64,000 bases of DNA, from the NCBI GenBank assembly GCA_024114885.1, contig CP099432.1, forward strand, positions 62,001-126,000, given 5' to 3'. Under the pieces are notes generated by a model. The model did no database searches, was not told the DNA's origin, and saw only the letters and a list, made by a program, of their open reading frames with translations. Position 1 is the stretch's first letter. Each line of letters opens with the position of its first letter. Below, in pieces: positions 39,620 through 50,288 of this stretch. The translations under genes and the position numbers were made by a program. Source of the DNA: Septoria linicola. Taxonomy: Eukaryota > Ascomycota > Dothideomycetes > Mycosphaerellales > Mycosphaerellaceae.

Positions 39620-39898
39620 TATTAAGAATATATCCTAGATAGTTAGTCTAGATATAGACATTTAAGTATAGTTCTAGATACCTAAGGTATCTACCTAAGG
39701 CTTAGTAAGAGGTATATCTTGCTTCTCTTTCTTCTCTTCTTAGATAACTAACTTAATCAACTTTGTATTTTTAGTTCCTAGTATATTACTACTATACTAT
39801 ATATATAAGTTAGTTTAAGATTAATCCCCTATTCTTCTTTACTACGCTATACCCTCCTTAATATTATATAGTATATAACACGCCCTCTACTTTTAATA
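39620..39898 (+). repeat. 5' LTR of the copia element (279 bp)
   Basis: Same length as the right LTR. It differs at 13 positions, all transitions. At 12 of them this LTR has TpA where the right LTR has CpA or TpG, so the RIP mutations are concentrated here. The single opposite difference is a C (here) to T (right LTR) change near the 3' end in CGCCCTC. Confidence 0.93.
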
Positions 39899-39913
39899 GG
39901 TTATAAGCCCGGG
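39899..39913 (+). promoter_or_regulatory. Copia primer-binding site, half-tRNA type
   Basis: GGTTATAAGCCCGGG begins immediately after the left LTR. With one TpA restored to TpG it is complementary to the anticodon arm of an initiator tRNA-Met (CAU anticodon) rather than to a tRNA 3' end. Drosophila copia primes from a half-molecule of initiator tRNA in the same way. The assignment rests on position and base pairing. Confidence 0.75.
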
Positions 39914-39999
39914 TTTGTATACTAAATAGGAGTAACCTATATTAGTATAGGTTACTTATATCCCTTATAGTTTATAGAAAACATTTAGGGCCTAGAAGT

Positions 40000-42900
40000 T
40001 TCCCTAACTATATTACTAACGAAGCTAGTTTGCACCTAGTAGTATATAAGTTAGTAAAGATCTCTATAAGATAGTAGTATGTTTCTACTTTATTAATACC
40101 TGCCTAGTTCTCTACTATTGCACCTAGTATTACTAGAGTTAGAAGAGGCTACTTAGCCTTCCTACTACCTAGTAATAGAAACTCTACTAAGAGAGAAAGA
40201 TCTAAGTCTTAGTAATTTCCTAAATACGAGGAATCTCTATCCCTTAGAGCTAGTCTCCTTACTATAAGAAATTACTCTTCTCTAGAATCCTTAGCTAGTC
40301 TAAAGTATTCTACTAATTATTTATTCTATTTACCTATTTCTATAATAGACTAAGAGGACAAGAAGAGCTAAAGGATTCTAATCCTAGATAGAACTAACTA
40401 GAAGAGATAGTTCAAGCTATAGATAGATAAGCTAGAAGGAAAGGACTAGTTCTAGGCAATTAGCTAACTAATTGTTAGAGGGAACCTATATATAGTTTAG
40501 TAGAATACTAGTCTTTAGATATATATTACTTAGAATTAACACTTCTTAAAAGACAATATAGTATACAGGTTTAGTATTAGATATAGTATTAGTAAAGATA
40601 ATAAGATAGAGCTAGAGACATAGTATATTACTATACTAGTAGCTAAGATATAGGTGATTCTCTAGAACAAGTATAATAGAGTCCTAAAGTCCTATACTAT
40701 AGGTCTAATTAAGTAGTTTGTTATATTTAGGATATTACCTAATAAGACAATTAGGGAAGTATAGAGATACCTTAGAAGCCTAGGTAAGAGGATTACTAAG
40801 ATTAATCCTTAGGAAGCTTACTACTAGAGCTAAGAGAAAAGGCTAAAATATCTCCTATAGTCTCTACCTATATTATACTAAGTAGCTAAGGATACTATTA
40901 TAACCTAACTATCTTTAGATATAGATACTATTCTCCTTCTACTTAAGTCCTAAGAGGTAAGAGATAATCTAGACAAGATAGATATAGGTTTAGCTATATT
41001 CTATTCTAGGTAGCTCTACTAAGGAAAGTCCCTACTAATATACTAGCTCTATAAGAAAAGGAAGTACTAGTTAAAAGATTATCCTAACCTCCCTACTACT
41101 AAGAAACTGTCCTAGTAGAGAAATAGTACTAAGAACTAGAAGGACCCTTAGGGATTATTCCTTAGAGAGAGGGTTAGAAGATCCTCTTTACTAAGGAATA
41201 CTAGATATATTAAGAAAGCTGTTTATAAGTTATTATTATATAATAAGCTAAAGAAGGTTATCTAGAAAATAGGTAAGTAGCTTTAAAGGATAGAAAAGTC
41301 TAGAAAGCTTCTAAAGAAAGGATTTTTAGCCTAGGAGTCTAGTTCTAGTTCTAATTCTAGAACTTACTCTAGTTCTAGAAGCAATAATAATTCCCTATTA
41401 GAAGATAATAACTAAGATAAGTTAGCCTATTCTATAATTAAGGCTAAAGGCAAGTTATTACTCTAAGAATAGCTCTTAGATTCCTATACCTTATCTTATA
41501 TAACTAACTAACTATCCTTCTTTAGATTAGTAAAGCTACTAAGGAAGAAAGTATAGATTAAGGTAGGAGGAGGATACCTCTATATAACCTACTCTAGGCT
41601 AGTATAGATAAAGGGAATCTTAGGAGGAGAAGTTCTACTTAATAGAGTACTATTTATTCCTAATCTTAGAGTAAATCTTATATTATAGGATTAGTTTAGT
41701 AAGTAATTTAGAGTCTAGAAGCCTGATTTTACTCTTACCTCCCTAGATAGCTAAATAGTTATAAAGACTAAGCTAGTTAGAGGTGTTCTATTTATTAGTA
41801 AGATATTACCTCTCCTATAGGAAAAGTTATATTACTTACTATATAATCCTATAGAGGTTAATAATACCTATACTGCCCTATTAGAGAAGGATCTAAAATA
41901 GTAGGAGCTATAGTATAGAAGATTTATATACTTTAGAAGAGGGTTACTCTTAAACCTTTATAAAGTTACTAACCTAAAGGAAAGAATTCTAATTCCTAAC
42001 TAGGAAGAGTATAAGTATAGGATCTATATAATAGGCAAGATAAAGAAACACCTAAGTAAGTCTATTAAGAGAAGACCTAAAAGATTAGCTCTTATATTAG
42101 TAGATATCTATAGACTATTACTATTATTAGTAAAAGGTTTTATATAGTAGCTTAAGATTATTAATAACTTCTTAAGAAAGAAATAGGTATTTCTACTTAA
42201 GGCTAGATTAGATATACTAACTACTCTTTAGAACTAGAGGATTAAGGTAGAAAAGTAGTTAGTAGCACTCCTTAAGTCTATAAAAGCTAATAATACTAGA
42301 GAGATTACTACTTTAATTAAATAGTAGAAGAAGGACTTTAGAATTACTCTTAAACTAATTAAGGCCTATAATTTACTCTAGAATAGAGTAGTTAAGAGGT
42401 CTATCTAAATATTAGAGGCCTCTATTAGAGCAATACTTAAAGAAAGTAAGATACCTATTAAGTTTTAGCTAGAAGCTCTTAAAGTATAGGTATATATAAG
42501 GAACAAGCTCCTAAATAGACCTAATATTAAGAGATTCAAGCTCTTACCTAATAAAGCTTTTAATAGGATTAAACTAATAGTCTCCTACCTTAAATTATAG
42601 GGATATAGAGCTATAGTATATATAGATATAAGAGTATAGCCTTAGTAGGCAAGGAGTAACAAACTAATAAATAGAGGAAAGGATACTATATTTATTAGAT
42701 ACTATAATAATATAGTAAAGGTATAGAAGTTCTAGGAGCTAGATATAAAGGCTATTAAGTAGTATACTAATATAATCTTCTTTAAAGATAAGCTAGGTAG
42801 AGAATTAGACTTAAATATTAAGATTAAGAATCTCCCTAGTTTAGCTCTAGAAAGAAGACTTATTAGAAGGCTAAGAACTATTAGCTAGCCTACTCTATAA

Positions 42901-44985
42901 GCTAGTAGGAGTACCCTAGGTGCTCCTAGTCTAGGCTAGTAGAAGCCTCCTCTCCCTTAGCTATTAGTATAGGTTTAGAAAGGAAAGAAACTCTTTATAT
43001 AACTTCTACCTCTACTAGAAGATATAGGAGAGTATAGAAAATTCCTAGACTAAGAGAAAGCTAAGAAAGAATCTAAGAATTCTACCTAAGAAACTATAGA
43101 GGTAGATTAGGAGTAGATAGCTCTAAAGTAAACTCTTAGAAAGAGGAAAGTATCCTAAGAACTTAATAGATTTAACTAGAAGCTAAAGCTAATTAGGCTT
43201 AAGCTAGATTAGAATAGTTAGCTAGACAAAGAAATACTCCTAGAGTATTAGGCTTTCTTCTTAGCTATAAGCTCTATTAACCTAGGTATCCTATAGGACC
43301 TAGAATTCTTAGAGGAAGTTAAAGAGATTATATTCTTAGCTACTAAAGAAGTAGGAATATATAAATAGGAGGTTCTAATCCTAAGGAACTATAAGGAAGT
43401 AGTAAGTAATCCTAAGTAGGGTTATCTCTAGTAAGAAGCTATTTAGAAGAAGCTAGATATACTTATAAGTAATAATACCTAGACTATAGTAGTTCTACTA
43501 AAAGAGGCTAACTTGGTTACCTTAAGATAGGTCTTTAATATTAAGAGAAAGCTTAGTAGAGCTATTAAAAAGTTTAAAGTAAGACTAGTTATAAGAGGGT
43601 TCTCCTAAAAGTATAGAGTAGACTATATAGAAACTTTTACCTCTATAGTTAGGTAGGATACTCTAAGAGGATTTATAGCTATAGTCTATAAGAAGGACCT
43701 AGTTCTATACTAAGTAGATATAAACAATATATTTATAGAGAGTACCCTATATAAGGACATCTATATAATCCTACTACTAGGTATTAACCTACTAACTAGT
43801 ATAGTCTTACAAGTTCTAAGGAGTCTCTATAGGCTAAAGCAAGCTATAAGAGACTAGAATCAGCTATATATATTAAAGCTAAAAGGAATAGGATTTAGAT
43901 AATTAGAAGTAGACCTATATCTTCTAATCTATAAGAAAAGGAAAGACCTAATAATCCTAATCTATATTAATAATATACCTATTACTATAGAGAGACTAGA
44001 AGATGTCCTCTAGTTCAAAGACTAACTTAGTAAGGTCTTTAAGATCAAAGATCTTAGAGAGCTAGACAAGATTCTTAGAATAAGACTAATAAGAAACAGA
44101 TAGTAAGGCTAGCTAAAACTTAACTAGAAACATTATATCTAAGAGAACCTAGCTAAAATAGGAATAGGCTAAGAAACTATATTACTAACTCTTTTACTAA
44201 TAGACAGCTATAAAAGTCTAAAGCCTACTAGACTAAATAATAAAAGGTATAATAAATAGGAGTACTAATCTATTATTAGAACATAGATATAGCTTGCAAC
44301 TATTACAAGACTAGACATTTCATTTGCCCTTAGAAGATTAAGCTCCTATATTAGTAATCTAATAGTAGGATATATAAAGGCTCTAAAGAAGCTAACTAGA
44401 TACCTAAGATTAAACCTAGACCTTAGTCTAAGATACTTAAGGAATAGTTAAGGCTATCTTACTAGATATATAGACTCTAACTATATAATAGACAAGACTA
44501 ATAGAGTCTTAATCCTTAGATATATCTTCTTTCTTTATAGTATACTAATCTCCTAGATAAGTAAGAAGTAGAAATCTATAGCTATATCTATAATAGAAGC
44601 TAAATATATAGCTATAGGAGTATATATAAAATAGTTATAGTTCCTTAGTACTCTTTTAAGAGAGCTTAGATGCCTAGAGTTAGTAGGAGAATGTTCTTAC
44701 TAACTAAGGATTCTTAGTAACTAGGAAACTGTTACTAGAATTAGGCTAATTTAGCTAAAAGGTAATAACTAAGCTGCCCTTACTCTAGTTAAGGACTTAC
44801 ATGTTTATAACAAGTCTAAACATATTAATATCTTATATAATACTATAAGAAAGCTCTAGTAGAATAGACTTATCTCTATAGAATATATAAATATAAAAGA
44901 GATAGTAGTAGATAGTCTTACTAAGCTAAAGAATAAACTATAGTTTCAGGAGTTTATAAGGCAGCTCTACCTTATATAAGAGATA
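40000..44985 (+). pseudogene. Copia gag-pol polyprotein remnant
   Basis: Approximate limits. In order: the aspartic protease signature around 41,470-41,508 (Asp codon at 41479, Asp-Ser retained); an integrase core with the first catalytic Asp in VDIY at 42103-42105; a reverse transcriptase from about 43,500 to 44,100 with recognisable blocks KVRLVIRGF, the VDI strand holding the first Asp, and SLYRLKQA; and RNase H around 44,470-44,640 ending in EAKYIAI. The RT active-site box at 43963-43974 reads Tyr-Ile-Asn-Asn where the family has two Asp, each Asn explained by TpG to TpA. A C-terminal DSLTK motif lies near 44,910. Numerous TAG/TAA codons replace former Trp and Gln. The gag start was not located. 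Confidence 0.85.
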
Positions 44986-45632
44986 TACAAAAGATAACTC
45001 TAAGCCTTAGAGTTAAACTAAGAGGAGTCTAAAAGAAAGATTTTAGTTACTTAACTCCTCCTTAGTTAGACTTTATAAAGTCCTAAATGCCCTTACTAAT
45101 ATTAGACCTATTACTAACTATAATATTACTATATAGCACCTAGCTGAACTAGACACCCTCTAAGGCCAAGTACTAGTTAATATTAAAGACCTCCTCTATA
45201 GTAGCTATTATCTCCTCTACTAGTATATAGTTACTCTACTCTCTAGCTTAATATAAGATCCCTATAGCTAAGAATAGTGTACCCTAAAGGCTATTAGGGA
45301 ACTAAGAAGCTATATAGAATATAACTAAGTAGGAGACTAGGCTATAAGGAATCTAGGGAGCTATTAGAATTAGCTATAAGAAAGGATAGGGGCAACTTAC
45401 TAGATAGTCTATATCCTAAACAATCTACTCCTATATAAGAGAGAAGGAAGATCTTATAGAAGGTATTTCTTTTACCTTTTTATAGGAGATAGTAGTATAG
45501 AAAGTTTGTTAGATTAATAGTTAGTACTATCTAGTTATTAGTTTGAAAAGCAAGTACTTAATAACTAATCAAGATTAGGGCTAGTACTTGAGTATTATAG
45601 ATGATCTATAGAAAGATCTAACTATATAGCAT

Positions 45633-45641
45633 GAGTAGGAG
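45633..45641 (+). other. Copia polypurine tract
   Basis: GAGTAGGAG lies directly before the right LTR. Position and purine content fit the plus-strand primer site, though one T, possibly original, interrupts it. Confidence 0.6.
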
Positions 45642-45920
45642 TATTAAGAATGTATCCTAGATAGTTAGTCTAGACATAGACATTTGAGCATAGTTCTAGA
45701 TACCTGAGGCATCCACCTGAGGCTTAGTAAGAGGTATATCTTGCTTCTCTTTCTTCTCTTCTTAGATAACTAACTTAATCAACTTTGTATTTTTGGTTCC
45801 TAGTATATTACTACTATACTATGTATATAAGTTAGTTCAAGATTAATCCCCTATTCTTCTTTACTACGCTATACCCTCCTTGATATTATATAGTATATAA
45901 CACGCTCTCTACTTTTAATA
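45642..45920 (+). repeat. 3' LTR of the copia element (279 bp)
   Basis: The better preserved of the two LTRs. It keeps CpA/TpG at 12 sites that are TpA in the left copy (for example GACATAGACATTTGAGCATAG against a TpA-converted counterpart). It ends TTTTAATA, followed by the ATAGC target duplication. Confidence 0.93.
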
Positions 45921-46535
45921 ATAGCCTTAATACTAGCTTATATTAGTACTAATCGAATAGATACTAGTAAGACGTATATAGACCTATAGAGTATACTATT
46001 ATTTCTAGCGTTATCGTATATAAGAGCGATTAGTCGGTCTCTAAGGCTAAACCTTTATAATATATTAAAGAGTAATTTCGAAAGTCGCTCTCTAGTATAT
46101 CTACTAGTAACGTAGAGAAAGTCTAATATCGCCTCGTACTATATCTATTTAGCGTCGATCTAGTAGGTATAGATAGTAAGGAATAAAGCTTTTATACCGC
46201 TAGACTACTAGCTATCGACTACGATAGTAACCTTAGAGGTTCTAGCTAGTATAGCCTTTAGATCTTTCTTAGACCTCTCTTAGACCTTTTAAAGAAGAGC
46301 CTTAATTATCTTACTAGAGTAGAAAGATATTTCGAGACTAGGGTTAAGGTATATATATATATAGTAGACTATAGGATTCTTAAAGAAATTAAGTAGTAGG
46401 CTATATACTACGATTATTTACGTAGATACTATAGGGAAGTTATTAATACTTAGGTCTAGGTCGCCGAGGTAACTCTTACGATTTCGAGCCTAACTATATA
46501 AGCTTAATAACGTAGTTAGTAAACGTAGTCGGTAG
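45921..46535 (-). pseudogene. hAT transposase, middle part between copia and gypsy insertions
   Basis: Minus-strand translation gives the core of a hAT transposase. A TIVVDS segment followed by two former Trp/Gln codons and SSGIKA holds the first catalytic Asp. Further along is ERLSKLL, and then the diagnostic DNARNNS at 46015-45995. The frame is continuous from 46138 through the ATAGC duplication into the segment left of the copia element. On the other side, removal of the gypsy element with one GTAG copy joins it to the frame right of 58111. A one-base frame change occurs near the 14-base TA run at 46350-46363, probably a slippage indel. CpA and TpG are almost absent. No intact product is possible. 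Confidence 0.85.
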
Positions 46536-46977
46536 TATAGTACGTAAACCTATAACTAACCTAGAGGTAGTAGTATATAAGTCTATACGTAGGTCGTAGA
46601 GCTAGAGTCGGGCGATAGCCCTACGTAGTAGTTAGTAGTAGGTATAGTAGGCAGATTAGTAGCGTGCCTATAGCGCGTCGTCGTAGAGGTGTACGTTAGT
46701 AGCTATAGTAGGCTATATAGGCTATAAGCCTATTAGGATCGCGTAGTAATAGCGTTAGTAGAGGATAGGTAGGAAGTAGAATAAGTTATTAAATAATACT
46801 CTATTATATAATCGCTAAGTAGTAACCTAAGTAGTCCTCGCTAACCTTAGTAGTAGTAGTATAAAGGATAATTGTCTATAACCTCCGTAGTAGGCTCGAA
46901 AATCGCCCTTATACGCGTAGGCGGTAGTAGCTACTATAGGCTCGCCTACTAGGTATAGGGACGCCTACTATGTTATA
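46536..46977 (-). repeat. 3' LTR of the gypsy-like element (442 bp)
   Basis: Identical in length to the LTRs at 57670-58111 and 60725-61166 and differing from them by base substitutions only, chiefly C/T and G/A. It is more TpA-converted than the copy at 60725, for example at the site where that copy keeps GCAGGTGTAG. Confidence 0.9.
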
Positions 46978-46988
46978 TCCTTCCCTCT
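46978..46988 (-). other. Polypurine tract of the gypsy-like element
   Basis: On the minus strand AGAGGGAAGGA lies immediately before the 3' LTR. This pure purine run is the expected plus-strand primer for reverse transcription and fixes the leftward orientation. The same tract occurs next to the LTR of the second copy (61167-61177). Confidence 0.8.
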
Positions 46989-47091
46989 ATAGAAGTCTCG
47001 CTAGAGATATTAAAAACAATAGTATAAAGTATTATAGAAACAAGTTATCGTCTCTCCTAAACTCCTCTCTATCTCTCTATATCCCTATACC

Positions 47092-49773
47092 TTACTAGTC
47101 CTCGTACTACTTAATTAGGTCTCTAGGGGACGGACGGGATCTACGCCTAACTACCTAGTTATTATTAGCCTACTCGAAGAGCTCTCCTATATCGGTAGTA
47201 GTAGAGAAGTCGGCTACTAGCTACTTTGTAAAATCCTTATTATTAGCGTAGAAGCTAGTCTCTAGGAATATTATAGTCTCTAGGTCTTTAATATAGGCTA
47301 TAAGGACGCGATAGTTACCTAGCGTAGTCTTATAGTAGGCCTCTAAACAGGTATAGAATATATCGGTATAGTAGGTAATCTAGCCTATAGTATCGAAGAC
47401 TACTATAGGATCATCCTAACGTCGTATACCTACGAGAGCCTAACCGAGATATATAGCTAGTATTAACTTGTCCGAAATAGGGAAATAGTAGAGGATTACT
47501 CTATAGCGGTTAGAGTAGCTAGATAGTAAGGTATACCTAGGTACAAGGTCGTAGTAAGCGTCTTATAGCTAAGAGTACGTACTAGAAGCTTCTCTAATCT
47601 CGAGGTAGTTAGTATCTAGATCTATTTTATAAAACTAAGGTAGGACAGTTATCTACTTATCGACCTTGTTTTCCTTAGAGCTATATAGTAGTATAAGAGA
47701 CGACACCCTAGCCTCTCTCTACTTTACTAGTACTATAGACTATCTCCTAGTATATTTCTAGGTAGGACTTAGTAGGTTAATATCTTCCTTCTATACGTAC
47801 TACTCCTTAATATCTTCTACGAAGCTCTTACTAAGTAATCCTCTATCTCCTAGTCTCTCTACCTATACTATAAAAACTCGTTAGTAGTATAGACCTTTAA
47901 CTAATTTAGTATAATTAGTATAGGTCTTATTTATAGAAGAAACTATACTCTAAACTTACGATATACTATAGCCTCTAGCTATGTCTATAATACTAAGGTC
48001 GATATACTAGAAACTCTTATAAGACTAATCGGACCTACTCTTAGTTAGTAGATAGGTATACTTAGTATAGTATAGGTAGGAAACTAGGTTCGTAGCGTAA
48101 TCCGGTTAGTAGTAGATATATATTATCTAGTATATAGGGTCCTAGCGAATTAACTACTAAATACTACTATAGAACATGTTCCTATACTAGCTTATATTAC
48201 GATTTCTACTAATCTTATATAGATACTAGTCGTATATAGTAAACTTCTTACTAATTAGGTCCTTGACCGGCTCTAGCTAACTAAACAAGTCGTACGTAAC
48301 TATACCTTCTCTAAAGTATACTTCTAGTACTAGCTTTAGTAGCTTACTCTTGTCTATAATATAGGTAACTAGATTAGTATAGGTAAAGTGTCTAGGTAGG
48401 TTATTATATTTTATTCCTTTAGTAGCTAAGTAACGTAGAGTACTTAGAGTATCGCTAGGGTAGGCCGCTCGGCGTTATACTAAAAACTAATTTAGGTACT
48501 CTACTTAGAGTTTAACTAAATCCTAGATATATATATAGAGTCTAAATCTCTAAAATAGCGTCGGTTAGTCGACCTTACTATTCTTAAGGCCGAACGCCTC
48601 TCTAGTAGTATTTCGTAGGTACTAGAAGTAGAGACTATACTTGTTTAGGTTAACGTCCTTTAAACTATACTCTTTAACCTTTATAGCGATAGGCGCTTTA
48701 AAGACCTATATCTTTAAGCTCTAGGTATTAATAGCGGCGTAGAGTAGGTAGTTTTGTCTAATATCGTAGTAGTTATAGAGGTAAGGGCTACTACCGAGCG
48801 AGGAAGATAGGCCTAGGTCGCTAACCTTACTTAGGCGTAAGTTAACGCTAGAGGTTTAGTAGCTTCTAATAGATATAGGAGTAGACGTGCCGCTTCCTAT
48901 AGTTAAGTAGCGCTAATTTCTAGTTAGGCCCCTAGGGCTAGACAGACCTACGAGAGTAGTAGTAGCTTTCTTAGCGTCTTCTTAGATCTTAGTAGCTACT
49001 CTCGTAACTTGAGATAATACTACTACTAAAGAAGAGGCTCTCTCTCTACTAGAGAGCCTATCTATAGCTAGCGGAGATATCTCGATAGGCTAGATAATCC
49101 TATCCTTGAACTATAGATTACGCTCCTTTATTAACTACTTTACCTTATTACCTAAGGTATTAACCTACTAAACCTCCTCGTATCCTTCTACGCTCTTTAG
49201 CTTAACGAAATCCGAGTCGATAGAGTAGTATTCCTTTAAGCGATTATTAGCTAGGTTAAGAAGGCGCTAAAGGATAGCTTTAGCGAGTAGATATATAGTA
49301 GTATCTACGTTAAGCTTGTTTATAGTAGCGCTACCTATATAGGTAGAGAAGTTCTTTACCGTCTTTAGATGATTCTTAAGGTAGAGACGAATAGTTTTAC
49401 TATTTCTATATCTTATACCCTACTCTGTCTTAATACGAGCGAAGGCGTAGTTAATTACCTATTAATCCTTTACTCTCTACTATATAGCGTTCTTAAAACT
49501 CGAGTTTAACTACTTTAACTCCTTGTCCGAGGACTTCTTATTAATCTTCTTAATTCCTTTCTAGAGTAGGCGCGCTATATTATAAAGCCTAGAGAAGGCC
49601 TAGTCGTAGTAATTAATAATCTCTATCGCTATAGTACGCCTCTCTACGTTATCTTTAATTATAGCTATACTAGTAATAATATCCTTAGTTCGTATAGTAT
49701 TCTAGATAATATTTCTTACCTAGATAGAGAGGCCGTTTAGGCTATTTAGGTTAACGTTGCCTAGTACCGACAT
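47092..49773 (-). pseudogene. Third ORF of the gypsy-like element, ~893 codons, unknown function
   Basis: It begins with a retained ATG at 49773 (MSVLGNVNLNSLNGLSI) and stays in a single frame to a TAG/TAA pair at 47097-47092. I checked the frame at the start, near 49200 and near 47340, and it is continuous. All internal stops I read are TAG or TAA attributable to former Trp or Gln codons. The start lies about 520 bp beyond the pol stop, and the end about 115 bp before the purine tract. The protein looks soluble: charged helical segments near the N-terminus, a Ser-rich middle (SLVVVLSQVTRVATK), a GSGTSTPISIRSY segment, then a hydrophobic, Tyr/Leu-rich C-terminal half. I saw no clear transmembrane helix, signal peptide, zinc knuckle or DDE/RT motif. 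I do not recognise a family. A collinear copy lies at 63962-61281. Confidence 0.75.
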
Positions 49774-50288
49774 AGTGTAGGCACTAGCGCGATTACGCCT
49801 AGTAGATCGACTTAAGGTAGTAGAAGTAGGAGGAGGTTATTAGTAGTCCTAGTAACTATTAGTAGATAGTAGTAGGAAGTTAAGATTAAGAAGAAGATAG
49901 AGAGGCGGCTAGTTACTTAAGTATCTAGTCCTATAGAGTAAATAAAGGTTCTAGAGGGTAGCGGGGTTAATAGAAAGTAAATAGCGACTAGGGTAAATAG
50001 GTAATAATAGTAAGTAATATAGAGTAGGTAAATATAAAGTAAACTAGTAAATACTTCGTAAAGTAAAGTAAAAAAGTAAAGTAAAGTAATCTACGAGGAA
50101 GGCGCGTATCGTAAGTAAAACAAAGGAAATTAATAAAGGGAACCGTATATCTACGACGACTAGAAGCGGTAAGAGGGTTAACGACTAGAAGTAGTAAGAG
50201 AGTTATATATAACCCTTCTCTCTCTTATCCTTCCTTCTCTTTCTCGGAACGGTTAAGTAGTATCTAGATCGTAGCTCGACTAGGCCGG

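Larger units (their letters stand above)
39620..45920 (+). mobile_element. Ty1/copia LTR retrotransposon, full length, RIP-damaged
   Basis: The element is 6,301 bp. Two 279-bp LTRs begin TATTA and end TAATA, the RIP-altered form of a TGTTA...TAACA terminus. The flanking 5-bp duplication is ATAGC at 39615-39619 and 45921-45925. A primer-binding site follows the left LTR and a purine tract precedes the right one, fixing the plus orientation. Protein remnants occur in the copia order protease, integrase, reverse transcriptase, RNase H, which separates it from gypsy. It sits inside a hAT transposase gene. It is much less RIP-mutated than its surroundings, retaining many CA and TG, and is poor in CpG. 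It is therefore the youngest layer in the block, but stops and lost catalytic residues make it inactive. Confidence 0.92.

Noticed and set aside
47092..49773. Third ORF as a retroviral-type envelope gene
   Set aside because: Its position fits, but I see no signal peptide, membrane-spanning run or Cys-rich ectodomain pattern. The label would rest on position alone.
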